Positions 1 through 5,957 are shown, numbered from the stretch's first letter. The stretch is 5,957 nucleotides of DNA from CAYJAD01 sp964370835 (GCA_964370835.1 CAYJLO010000121.1:1-5957); one strand, 5' to 3'. The notes: generated by a model from the letters alone, not told the origin. Program-made: numbers and translations.

Positions 1-1
1 T

Positions 2-301
2 ATTGAAGTATTAGCCAGTGATAGATTGTATATTCCCCTAAGCAAAGAACGCCTCGTTTTTGTAGATGGCGCTGTGGGCAGACCTACCTCTTTACCATTT
101 ACAGACGATATGACAATTTTAGAAGCCATTCATAAAGCTGGAGGTTTCAATAAGTTTGCTGACAGAAACTCCACAACCATTACTCGTGATGGGCAAAGAA
201 TTTCTGTGCGTCTTTCTGACCTTATCAACAAGGGCGACATGACGCAAAATGTTCCCTTAAAAGCCGGTGACCTCATTGTTGTAGACACCTCTTGGTTTTA
301 A
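2..301 (+). CDS. Polysaccharide export protein, SLBB domain, C-terminal part (5' truncated by window)
   Basis: The reading frame is open from base 2 (Ile-Glu-Val-Leu-Ala...) to the TAA at 299-301, so this is the last 99 codons of a gene that begins upstream. The TTG at 26 is internal and not a start. The visible part is an SLBB (soluble ligand-binding beta-grasp) domain: a beta strand with VFVDGAVGRP, then MTILEAIHKAGGF, then a strand pair, and the ending LKAGDLIVVDTSWF. This ending, with GDxIVV near the C-terminus and a final Trp-Phe, is typical of Wza/EpsE-like exporters of XrtA loci, which lack the C-terminal membrane helix of enterobacterial Wza. By family knowledge the protein forms the periplasmic and outer-membrane channel for EPS. 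Its position just before the chain-length gene supports this. The N-terminal signal peptide and Poly_export domain lie outside the window. Confidence 0.88.
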   Translation: MEVLASDRLYIPLSKERLVFVDGAVGRPTSLPFTDDMTILEAIHKAGGFNKFADRNSTTITRDGQRISVRLSDLINKGDMTQNVPLKAGDLIVVDTSWF

Positions 302-469
302 TTAATTTGTCATGTAATTTATAAGGGCAATACATTTCGCCCTTATAAATTACATGGTAATCCCCCATGTGACTTACTATTAGGGTCATAAAGTTTAAGT
401 TTTTTTCAGAAAGTACGAGCCCTGCTTGTGTTTTTCCACCATGTTTCCAGTTAAGGTCGTATAGTTGTT
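302..469 (+). other. 168-bp intergenic spacer between export gene and chain-length gene
   Basis: No reading frame here looks like a gene. The spacer holds the long hairpin (307-360) and a second, weaker inverted repeat at 350-372 that shares bases with it. It also has a T-run at 400-406 without a convincing stem before it, and an AAGG at 453-456 that may serve the next gene. I found no convincing -35/-10 pair close to the start at 470. The spacer is longer than the 31 bp that follow the next gene, so the downstream genes may be expressed separately from the exporter. Confidence 0.6.
307..360 (+). repeat. Perfect 18-bp inverted repeat (hairpin) just after the export gene
   Basis: The arm at 311-328 (catgtaatttataagggc) is exactly the reverse complement of 339-356, with a 10-base loop (329-338). 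In RNA the stem can extend to 307-360 through two G-U wobbles and two A-U pairs. It begins 5 bases after the stop codon at 301, where an mRNA 3'-end structure would be expected. No T-run follows the right arm, so it is not a canonical intrinsic terminator. A role in processing, stabilisation or partial termination of the transcript is inference; the structure itself is read directly from the sequence. Confidence 0.85.
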
Positions 470-1963
470 ATGAAAAAGCATAGTATAAGAGTTTCTTCCG
501 ATCAAAGTTCAGGCATAAATATTACGCGCTATCTTACATTATTACACAATAATATTAAATTTATTTGCGTCGTTGTTATTATTTGTTCCCTCGCTGGCTT
601 TGTGGCAAGTTATCTTATGCCTAAAAAATTTCAAGCTTCTTCCGTCATCTCCATTGAAGAAAATATTGTAAGTGATTTGGTAGAAGGCATTGCCATTACC
701 ACCTCAGCTGACTCTAAAATTCGTCTTCTAGAACTACAACTTCTGAGCCGTAATATTCTTTTACAAGTGGCCTCTTTGCTTGATATGGATTTACATGCCA
801 CTACAGCTGCTCAAAAAGAAGCGCTTATCCTTTCTTTACGTAAAAACATCTATATTACACATAATAAACAGCGTGGATTTTTTAGTGTCACCTTTTTAGA
901 CCCCAGTGCTGTTTTAGCCAGAGATTTCGTCAATACCCTTATTCGCGTCTATGTGGAAACAAATACCTCTGAAAAGCGTCAAGAGTCCTTTGATGCCACC
1001 ACATTTTTAAGCGAGCAAATTAAAATATTTCAAGAGCGTATTGATAAAGCACAACAAGACATTGATACTTTTAAAACAGAACAGGGCATGTTTTTGAATC
1101 TCAATGAAGCTTTAGTACAGCAAGAGATTAATAAGCTTGATGAACAATTAGAAAGCCTTGCCATTTCCAAAAACAAATTGCTTTCACAGCAACATATGCA
1201 ATCAGACAGCTCGCTTTTGGCTGAAGATTTGCGTACTAAAGAAGCAGAGCTGCGTAGCGCTCAATCCATTTACACAAAACGTCACCCCATAGTGCAACGC
1301 CTTAGCTTAGACGTTGCAGGACTAAAAGCACGCTTGGAAGAAAGTAAACAAATCTCTCAAGATCAAAGTGTTAATACGCAATACCAAGGCATTCAAATTG
1401 AACTCAAGGCTTTAGAAGAAAAAGAAAAAAATATTATAAAAGAAAGAGAAAAAAACATTAAGAACTTGGAAAAAATGCCTAGCATTCGCACGCAGCTATC
1501 TGACCTTGAACAGCGCAAAGCCAATGAAATGCTCATTTATCAAAAATTGGTAAGTAGATTTGGACAATCAGAAGTTTCTAAGCAAATGGAATTACAAGAC
1601 AAAGCTGTAAGTTTTAAAATCATTGACGCAGCAGTAACCCCCACACGCTTTGTTTTTCCAAAGCGATACCTCTTTATGTTTGGTGGTATCTTTGCAGGTT
1701 TTGGCCTTGGCATTGGTCTTGTTATAGCGCGTAGCATTTTGCGCACCAGAATTTATAGCGCCCACGATTTAAGCATATATACAGTACCTGTACTGGCTAA
1801 ACTCCCTGTTATTGTAAAGCCAGAGCTGCTTCGCAAAAAAGAAAGAAGTAACTATATAGCCATGGGCATTACAGCAGGTGTTATTTTCTTGGTCAGTATT
1901 GCTGCAGCTATGGAATTTTTAGGCCTTACCCATATTGAAAGAGTATTTTCTATTTTCATTTAA
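470..1963 (+). CDS. XrtA-locus polysaccharide chain-length determinant (Wzz/GNVR family)
   Basis: This 497-residue inner-membrane protein should set EPS chain length and partner the kinase encoded next. It has the polysaccharide co-polymerase layout. A short cytoplasmic N-terminus is followed by a membrane segment at about 31-50 ending in Met-Pro. Next comes a large periplasmic domain with coiled-coil helices (about 180-240 and 300-350), containing the conserved-type motif YTKRHPIVQRL (268-278). The segment 383-398 (FKIIDAAVTPTRFVFP) corresponds to the region before the second membrane segment (about 400-422). A third hydrophobic stretch (about 462-484) follows a VPVLAKLPVI segment, as in chain-length proteins of XrtA loci. 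There is no Walker A motif, so the kinase is a separate polypeptide. The start is firm: an in-frame TAA lies at 452-454 and ATG 470 is the first start codon after it. The AAGG at 453-456 is rather far upstream for a ribosome binding site. Confidence 0.9.
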   Translation: MKKHSIRVSSDQSSGINITRYLTLLHNNIKFICVVVIICSLAGFVASYLMPKKFQASSVISIEENIVSDLVEGIAITTSADSKIRLLELQLLSRNILLQVASLLDMDLHATTAAQKEALILSLRKNIYITHNKQRGFFSVTFLDPSAVLARDFVNTLIRVYVETNTSEKRQESFDATTFLSEQIKIFQERIDKAQQDIDTFKTEQGMFLNLNEALVQQEINKLDEQLESLAISKNKLLSQQHMQSDSSLLAEDLRTKEAELRSAQSIYTKRHPIVQRLSLDVAGLKARLEESKQISQDQSVNTQYQGIQIELKALEEKEKNIIKEREKNIKNLEKMPSIRTQLSDLEQRKANEMLIYQKLVSRFGQSEVSKQMELQDKAVSFKIIDAAVTPTRFVFPKRYLFMFGGIFAGFGLGIGLVIARSILRTRIYSAHDLSIYTVPVLAKLPVIVKPELLRKKERSNYIAMGITAGVIFLVSIAAAMEFLGLTHIERVFSIFI

Positions 1964-1994
1964 AGAATTCACCTTCTAGCGCACGAGTAATTAT

Positions 1995-3018
1995 ATGAGT
2001 ATTATAGAAAAAGCCATGGAAAGGGCCAGACAAGAGCGCGAGGCTTCGCAAGAAAAAATTGAGCCACGCCCCCATAAAGTAACTGACACAACTACAGCTT
2101 CAAGCTTAGAAGAAGTAGCACAAGAGCAGTTGTCAGCTTCAAAACAAAATCTTACGGCAAAGCACACAAAAGCTCCCGTGGAAGTTCACGTGGAAACGCA
2201 CACGCAAGCTCACACTAGCGCCAACTCTGATACAGAACATAGTGCACAAGATTTTGTCCCTGAGGAAAGCCACGATTATGAACAGATAACGCAAATTAAT
2301 CCTATACCTGAACTTATTATGGCCTCCAATGAGGCCTTAACTCTGGGGGGCTCCTATCGCTTACTCAAAGAATATATTATTGCTTTGCGTAAAAGCAATC
2401 CGGAAAAATCCATGTTCATGGTCACAAGTGCCATGCGTAATGAAGGAAAAACATTAACCTCTTGCAACCTAGCATGTGCTCTTGCCATGGAATTTGATAC
2501 CACAGTCTTACTCATAGATGTGGACTTGCGCGCCCCTTCTTGTCAGCGTGTATTGGGTATAAAAAATCCCCCCAAAGGACTTTCTGATTGCCTGCTGCAC
2601 AACACCCCCATCCATGAGTGTTTGGTGCATACCGGTATTGGTAAATTGTCCTTACTTTGTGCTGGCAGTATCATTGAAAATCCGGCTGAGCTTATCACGT
2701 CTAACCGTATGCAAAACTTTTTAACAGAAGTGAAAAATCGCTACCCAGATCGCATTATCATATTAGACTCTTTGCCCTTACTCCCCTTTGCAGAAAGCCG
2801 TGCTTTAAGCCGTATGACAGATGGAGTCATGCTGGTAGTACGAGAAAATGTCACCTATAAAAGCCATGTGGATACGGCATTGCAACACCTCNNNNNNNNN
2901 NNNNNNNNNNNNNNNNNNNNNNNNNNNNNNNNNNNNNNNNNNNNNNNNNNNNNNNNNNNNNNNNNNNNNNNNNNNNNNNNNNNNNNNNNNNNNNNNNNNN
3001 NNNAGTTTGGCACCATGA
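1995..3018 (+). CDS. XrtA-associated BY-type tyrosine kinase, C-terminus hidden by sequence gap
   Basis: Cytoplasmic P-loop tyrosine kinase of the Wzc/CapB type. The N-terminal MSIIEKAMERA matches the usual S(L/I)IEKA opening of kinases paired with XrtA chain-length proteins. Residues 20-105 form a polar linker with many His and Thr. The kinase domain follows: a SYRLLKEYI helix (120-128), Walker A in SAMRNEGKT (145-153, Lys152), Walker A' in VLLIDVDLRAP (171-181), an NPAELITSNRM segment (229-239) and Walker B in IIILDSLPLL (254-263). The residues before Walker A's GKT are Arg-Asn where a Pro-Gly pair is common, and Walker B has DSLP instead of the commoner DxPP. Sequence is lost after residue 299 (base 2891). 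I place the end at the TGA 3016-3018, where the frame after the gap reads Ser-Leu-Ala-Pro-stop just inside the next gene's ribosome binding site. This needs a true gap length divisible by three, so the end is inference. The gene starts 31 bp after the chain-length gene, suggesting co-transcription. Confidence 0.87.
2892..3003. other. Run of 112 undetermined bases (assembly gap or masked sequence)
   Basis: All bases are N. The last kinase codon before the run ends exactly at 2891. The run covers the kinase C-terminus, where BY-kinases normally carry the autophosphorylated tyrosine cluster. With exactly 112 bases the kinase frame would run on to a TAA at 3096-3098, overlapping the ATPase gene by 73 bases with a peptide unlike any kinase tail. 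The N count is therefore probably only an estimate of the real length. Confidence 0.95.
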
Positions 3019-3020
3019 GG
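3017..3020 (+). promoter_or_regulatory. Ribosome binding site of the ATPase gene
   Basis: GAGG lies 5 bases before ATG 3026 and is the best Shine-Dalgarno sequence near this start. It fixes the start at 3026, even though the frame is open further upstream to the gap. It overlaps the TGA 3016-3018 proposed as the kinase stop, an arrangement that suits translational coupling. Confidence 0.75.
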
Positions 3021-3025
3021 TATAT

Positions 3026-4144
3026 ATGTATTTATCCTTTTTCTCTTTGCATCAAAAACCTTTTGAATTATTGCCTAATCCTGATTTTTTATTTTTAAGC
3101 GATGTACACAAAAAAGCCCTTACCTTTTTACAATACGGGCTTATGGAGCATACAGGTTTCATTTTATTTACAGGAGACGTGGGCACAGGCAAAACCACCA
3201 CCATTCGTCGATTGCTTAGCAAAGTGTCTTCAGACATGACTGTGGCTACAGTATTCAATACTCAAGTAGACAGCGTACAATTATTACGCATGATCAATGA
3301 CGACTTTGGCTTAGTCTCTGCCAGCAATGATAAAGCTGAACTTTTGCGCGACCTCAATGATTTTCTCATAACCCAATATGCAGCCGGTAGACGCTGTGTG
3401 CTCATTATTGATGAGGCGCAAAATTTGGGTTTGGAACAGTTAGAAGAAATTCGCCTTTTATCCAATTTAGAAACGGCCCATTCCAAGCTTTTACAAATTA
3501 TTTTGGTAGGCCAACCGGAATTGCGACAAAAACTCAGTAGCGCAGATCTTATACAACTACGACAACGTATTTTAGTGCATTGCCACCTTTCCCCTTTAAG
3601 TGCCGAAAATGTAGCCTCCTACATCTACCACAGATTGGAGCAATCAGGTAATCGTGATGCTTTAGAATGGCAAAAAGGCACCATTGAACTTATTCATGAA
3701 GCCACACACGGCGTGCCCAGACTCATTAATATTTTATGTGATTATATCTTACTAGACGCTTTTACAAAGAATCATGCTGTGGTGAGTTATGACACGTTGG
3801 AAACTATTTTAACGCACTTAGACTTTGAAAACCAGTTTTGGGCTGCTACTCAACACAAAACACAAGAAAATGTGGTTCATGAAAACGCAAGCGTTGGCAC
3901 TTTAGCGGCTTGCCCACAAGAAGTTGCCCTAGCAACACACACTGGCTCTTCTTGCTCTTGCGGCGCTGATATCACTGCAAGTAAACAGCAAGTGGATGCT
4001 TTATGTCAGCGTATGCAAAGTTGCCTAGACCTTATGCAACAACAGCTGGTTTCGGTATCACAGCTTATCGTACTTTTATCGCAAAATGTAGCCATAGAGG
4101 CAGAAAAGCAAGCTCAATCTAGACAAAATAATACAAAAATCTAA
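3026..4144 (+). CDS. XrtA-associated ExeA-like AAA ATPase
   Basis: A 372-residue cytoplasmic ATPase of the ExeA/GspA-like AAA type found in XrtA/PEP-CTERM EPS loci. The opening MYLSFFSLHQKPFELLPNPD (1-20) is the hallmark N-terminus of this subfamily. Walker A is GDVGTGKTT (50-58, Lys56) and Walker B is CVLIIDEAQNL (124-134, Asp129-Glu130). A sensor-like strand QIILVGQPELRQKL (157-170), an Arg-rich LRQRI (178-182) and a GVPRLINILCD sensor-2 motif (229-239) follow. The ATPase core ends near residue 270. The remaining 100 residues are an extension with five cysteines (296, 310, 312, 327, 333, including Cys-Ser-Cys) and a predicted helix to the C-terminus. The peptidoglycan-binding domain and membrane segment of full-length ExeA are not apparent. 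By family knowledge it is called a putative secretion ATPase, but its exact substrate is not established. A good GAGG sets the start. Confidence 0.9.
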   Translation: MYLSFFSLHQKPFELLPNPDFLFLSDVHKKALTFLQYGLMEHTGFILFTGDVGTGKTTTIRRLLSKVSSDMTVATVFNTQVDSVQLLRMINDDFGLVSASNDKAELLRDLNDFLITQYAAGRRCVLIIDEAQNLGLEQLEEIRLLSNLETAHSKLLQIILVGQPELRQKLSSADLIQLRQRILVHCHLSPLSAENVASYIYHRLEQSGNRDALEWQKGTIELIHEATHGVPRLINILCDYILLDAFTKNHAVVSYDTLETILTHLDFENQFWAATQHKTQENVVHENASVGTLAACPQEVALATHTGSSCSCGADITASKQQVDALCQRMQSCLDLMQQQLVSVSQLIVLLSQNVAIEAEKQAQSRQNNTKI

Positions 4145-4216
4145 AGAAAATATCAGGTGAAATTCATACATTAAGAGAAAGTAAGCGCTTTTACCTTTAA
4201 TTTTAGGCAAAATATC

Positions 4217-4244
4217 TTGACAAAAAGCTACTATTTTCTAGGAT
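4217..4244 (+). promoter_or_regulatory. Sigma70-like promoter for the beta-barrel gene
   Basis: A perfect TTGACA -35 box (4217-4222) is followed after 16 bases by TAGGAT (4239-4244), which matches four of six positions of the -10 consensus. Transcription would start near 4251, giving a leader of about 35 bases before ATG 4286. The site lies in the 141-bp spacer after the ATPase gene, so the beta-barrel and deacetylase could be transcribed apart from the upstream genes. This is a motif match only. Confidence 0.55.
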
Positions 4245-4258
4245 GTAAGACTCTTACA
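4244..4258 (+). promoter_or_regulatory. 15-bp palindrome overlapping the promoter, operator-like
   Basis: TGTAAG (4244-4249) and CTTACA (4253-4258) form a perfect 6-bp inverted repeat around ACT. It starts at the last base of the proposed -10 box and covers the expected transcription start, where a repressor would block initiation. The repeat is seen directly; binding by a regulator is inference. Confidence 0.4.
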
Positions 4259-4285
4259 CCTAAATTTCAGTAAAGTAGAAAAACC

Positions 4286-5818
4286 ATGTATACAAAAATA
4301 AATATTTCCTATTTCCTATGCCCCCTTCTCATAAGTCTAACTCTTTTAGGCGCAAGTATAGGTCATGCAGAAGAATCCAATAACAGTGACACTACGAGCA
4401 CGTCTTCTGCCGATACAGGTACAAGCTCTGCAAGTAGCTCTTCTGTACAGCCCTTCAGCTCTGCAAGCCCAGAATCTTCCACACAAGTATCTGCAACGCA
4501 GGAAGCTGCCATGCAAGACTCCGTAGATATTACCACTGTAGACACAGAAAAAGGTGCAAGTCCTGCAAAATCAGACGCCCTATATGAATATGGCGCCTCC
4601 ATAGGCACCGGTTTTGAATTTAACGATAATGTTCATGATGATGTGAACAACCGTGTAGCAGCTTTTATGACACACATACGCCCCAGTTTTAGCTTTAAAA
4701 GACTAGGTGGACGTATTGTGGCCGACATTCAATACTCGGGGGAGTACACCTTTTACCTTGCCGAAAAAGCCGACCCTGAATACCAGCATACCATTCGCGC
4801 CTCCGCCACTGCAGAAATAGTTAAAAATGTCTTCTTTCTGAAGGTGAGCGAAAACATGCAACAAGTTTATGAAAATGTGACCAAGGGTGAATTTGAAGCG
4901 GGTGATAGCGAAGACGATACACGTAATCGCAATACCATCACCATTAACCCTTACTTTACCTTTCAGCCCTCTGAAAGAACGGATTTTACTTTGGGCTATA
5001 CCTTTACCGACACTCGTTATAGCGCCTCACAAAATAGCCAAAATCCCAGTTTTCTTTCCTTTGATGGTGAGCAATATAATTTTATTCATAATGCACACCA
5101 ATCTCATGCTGCCTCTTTTAGGCTTAATCATGAGCTTAGCGACAGAACAGCCTTATATACAGGTGCTAGTGTTACGCGCACTTTGTACGAGGAAAAGGAT
5201 GAAACAGATAGCACACGCTACACTTTCTATGTGGGCGGCTCCTATGCCTTTAGCGAAAATCTCAGCGCGAGTTTTGAAATAGGCCCCAACTACAGCGTAC
5301 CTGACACAGGAAGTGCTAGCCTTTCCCCCTATGTACAAGCAAGCATTAACTATGCTCTTGGACGCAGTGTTTTTGCTCTTTCTTATAATACTTCCTTTGA
5401 AGACGACCCGGATTCCGGAGACGTGGTACATAAAAGCTCTTATGGTCTCTCTTGGCAAAAAAATTACGAACGCACCAAGGTGAGTCTTGGTATGTTTTAT
5501 AATACCTATGAGACAGAACTTGGCAATGACAGTCAGGTTTCCGGTTCAAGTTCAGAACAAGGCAATACTTTTTCACCTACAGCGTCCATACGTCATGAGT
5601 TCTCCCCGCGCCTATCTGCTTTTGCCAATTATAAAGGGAATATTTATGAGAAGCATCGCCTCGGCGAGCATACCCATACGGGTTCCTATGGACTGAGCTA
5701 TCAATTAAGCGAGCAAAGCACCATAAGCTTAAGCCATAGACTTATTTATACCATGCCTTATGAAGAAGATGATTATTTTAACAACCAAGTAAGGCTCGAC
5801 TTTTCTTACAATTTCTAA
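4286..5818 (+). CDS. XrtA-locus outer-membrane beta-barrel protein
   Basis: A 510-residue exported protein. Residues 1-28 form a Sec signal peptide: Lys4, a hydrophobic core at about 9-25, and Gly-His-Ala before the likely cleavage site at 28/29. Residues 31-70 are a low-complexity linker (17 Ser and 6 Thr of 40). From about residue 100 the chain is a series of amphipathic strands with alternating aromatic and polar residues, beginning with ASIGTGFEFNDNV (104-116). It ends in RLDFSYNF, with the C-terminal Phe expected for insertion by the BAM complex. The DN pair in the first strand and the place in the locus fit the PEP-CTERM-associated outer-membrane protein family (TIGR03016-like, related to BBP2 porins). 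The likely role is in EPS secretion or anchoring at the outer membrane, which is inference. The start is firm because an in-frame TAA lies at 4271-4273. The ribosome binding site is weak (AAAGTAG, 4272-4278). Cys12 is not in a lipobox. Confidence 0.87.
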   Translation: MYTKINISYFLCPLLISLTLLGASIGHAEESNNSDTTSTSSADTGTSSASSSSVQPFSSASPESSTQVSATQEAAMQDSVDITTVDTEKGASPAKSDALYEYGASIGTGFEFNDNVHDDVNNRVAAFMTHIRPSFSFKRLGGRIVADIQYSGEYTFYLAEKADPEYQHTIRASATAEIVKNVFFLKVSENMQQVYENVTKGEFEAGDSEDDTRNRNTITINPYFTFQPSERTDFTLGYTFTDTRYSASQNSQNPSFLSFDGEQYNFIHNAHQSHAASFRLNHELSDRTALYTGASVTRTLYEEKDETDSTRYTFYVGGSYAFSENLSASFEIGPNYSVPDTGSASLSPYVQASINYALGRSVFALSYNTSFEDDPDSGDVVHKSSYGLSWQKNYERTKVSLGMFYNTYETELGNDSQVSGSSSEQGNTFSPTASIRHEFSPRLSAFANYKGNIYEKHRLGEHTHTGSYGLSYQLSEQSTISLSHRLIYTMPYEEDDYFNNQVRLDFSYNF

Positions 5819-5905
5819 AAAGTATACTTCACTACAGTTTACACAGAATATGTAAAAAGGTTTTAAAGGAATACAATTACAGATTGTTTTTGAAAGGGGA
5901 AAAGC
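5819..5905 (+). other. 87-bp spacer with two small palindromes
   Basis: AAGTATACTT at 5820-5829 is a perfect 10-bp palindrome beginning just after the stop codon. TTTACA (5838-5843) and TGTAAA (5851-5856) form a 6-bp inverted repeat around 7 bases. Neither is followed by a T-run typical of an intrinsic terminator. The rest holds the ribosome binding site of the next gene. Any regulatory role is unproven. Confidence 0.4.
5894..5900 (+). promoter_or_regulatory. Ribosome binding site of the deacetylase gene
   Basis: AAGGGGA lies 5 bases before ATG 5906. It is the strongest purine-rich Shine-Dalgarno-like site in the window and supports this start. Confidence 0.7.
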
Positions 5906-5957
5906 ATGGCCATTGCGCTTACGGTAGATGTGGAAGATTATTTTCAAGTCAGTGCCT
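5906..5957 (+). CDS. XrtA-type polysaccharide deacetylase, N-terminal 17 codons (3' truncated by window)
   Basis: The visible peptide MAIALTVDVEDYFQVSA matches the conserved start of NodB-type polysaccharide deacetylases of XrtA/PEP-CTERM loci (TIGR03006/DUF3473 type), which open with an LTVDVEDYFQVSAF-like sequence. In this family TVDVED is NodB motif 1, with the catalytic base Asp and a metal-binding Asp. The enzyme would remove acyl groups from N-acetylated sugars of the EPS. Only the first 17 codons are visible, so the other metal-binding residues cannot be checked. The strong ribosome binding site at 5894-5900 supports the start. The call is confident despite the short length because the motif is distinctive and the gene order fits. 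Confidence 0.82.
   Translation, partial: MAIALTVDVEDYFQVSA

Noticed and set aside
26..301. TTG at 26 as a start codon for a short 91-residue protein
   Set aside because: The frame is open to base 2 with SLBB-like sequence before it, and no ribosome binding site precedes it; the gene is cut by the window edge.
368..406. Intrinsic terminator ending in the T-run at 400-406
   Set aside because: The best stem before it (368-373 with 385-390) is only about six pairs with one G-U and an 11-base loop, and lies 9 bases from the T-run.
460..465. TATAGT as a -10 box for the chain-length gene
   Set aside because: It lies only 4 bases before ATG 470 and no -35 box is at a suitable distance.
3005..3025. 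Upstream extension of the ATPase frame (Val-Trp-His-His-Glu-Val-Tyr) into the gap
   Set aside because: The MYLSFF start with GAGG 5 bases upstream is the family's usual N-terminus, so the upstream open frame is probably chance.
3019..3098. Kinase tail in the frame given by exactly 112 undetermined bases, ending at the TAA 3096-3098
   Set aside because: The peptide is the out-of-frame reading of the conserved ATPase N-terminus and does not resemble a kinase C-terminus; gap lengths are often estimates.
4177..4204. Terminator for the ATPase gene (GAAAGTAA with TTACCTTT around GCGCTT, then a short T-run)
   Set aside because: The stem is AT-rich with a mismatch and only four T residues follow; too weak to call.
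4319..4321. Cys12 of the beta-barrel protein as a lipobox cysteine
   Set aside because: It lies at the beginning of the hydrophobic core without the Leu-Ala/Ser-Gly/Ala context; a Sec signal peptide cleaved after Ala28 fits better.
5838..5867. Promoter TTTACA-N18-TTTAAA for the deacetylase gene
   Set aside because: Weak -10 match and long spacing in AT-rich DNA; no better than chance.

Overview
This window is part of an exopolysaccharide (EPS) assembly and export locus of the exosortase A (XrtA)/PEP-CTERM type found in Gram-negative bacteria. All six genes lie on the plus strand. In order they are: the 3' end of an SLBB-domain outer-membrane polysaccharide export protein; a Wzz/GNVR-type chain-length determinant; a cytoplasmic BY-type tyrosine kinase; an ExeA-like AAA ATPase; a secreted outer-membrane beta-barrel protein; and the first 17 codons of an XrtA-type polysaccharide deacetylase. 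Identities come from recognisable protein motifs and from this gene order; no database search was run.

The organism is Gram-negative, since the window encodes a signal-peptide-bearing beta-barrel that ends in Phe and a Wza-like exporter. The DNA is visibly AT-rich (about 40% G+C by eye), unlike many better-known carriers of this locus. A proteobacterium, possibly of the Desulfovibrio type, is plausible, but the sequence does not fix the taxon.

Layout: 1-301 is the export protein C-terminus. 302-469 is a 168-bp spacer with a perfect 18-bp hairpin just after the stop codon. 470-1963 is the chain-length protein, followed after 31 bp by the kinase from 1995. A run of 112 undetermined bases (2892-3003) hides the kinase C-terminus. 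The ATPase (3026-4144) starts just after the gap behind a good ribosome binding site. 4145-4285 is a spacer with a sigma70-like promoter and a 15-bp palindrome. 4286-5818 is the beta-barrel. 5819-5905 is a short spacer with small palindromes, and the deacetylase begins at 5906.

Expected joint function: the chain-length protein and the kinase form a split Wzc-like pair in the inner membrane that controls polymerisation. The SLBB protein is the outer-membrane/periplasmic export channel. The beta-barrel and the ATPase are accessory parts specific to XrtA loci, and the deacetylase would modify the polymer. The roles of the ATPase and beta-barrel are not well established even in the family. I see no mobile element, RNA gene or CRISPR array, and no clearly new system; the most interesting non-coding signals are the inverted repeats in the three spacers.
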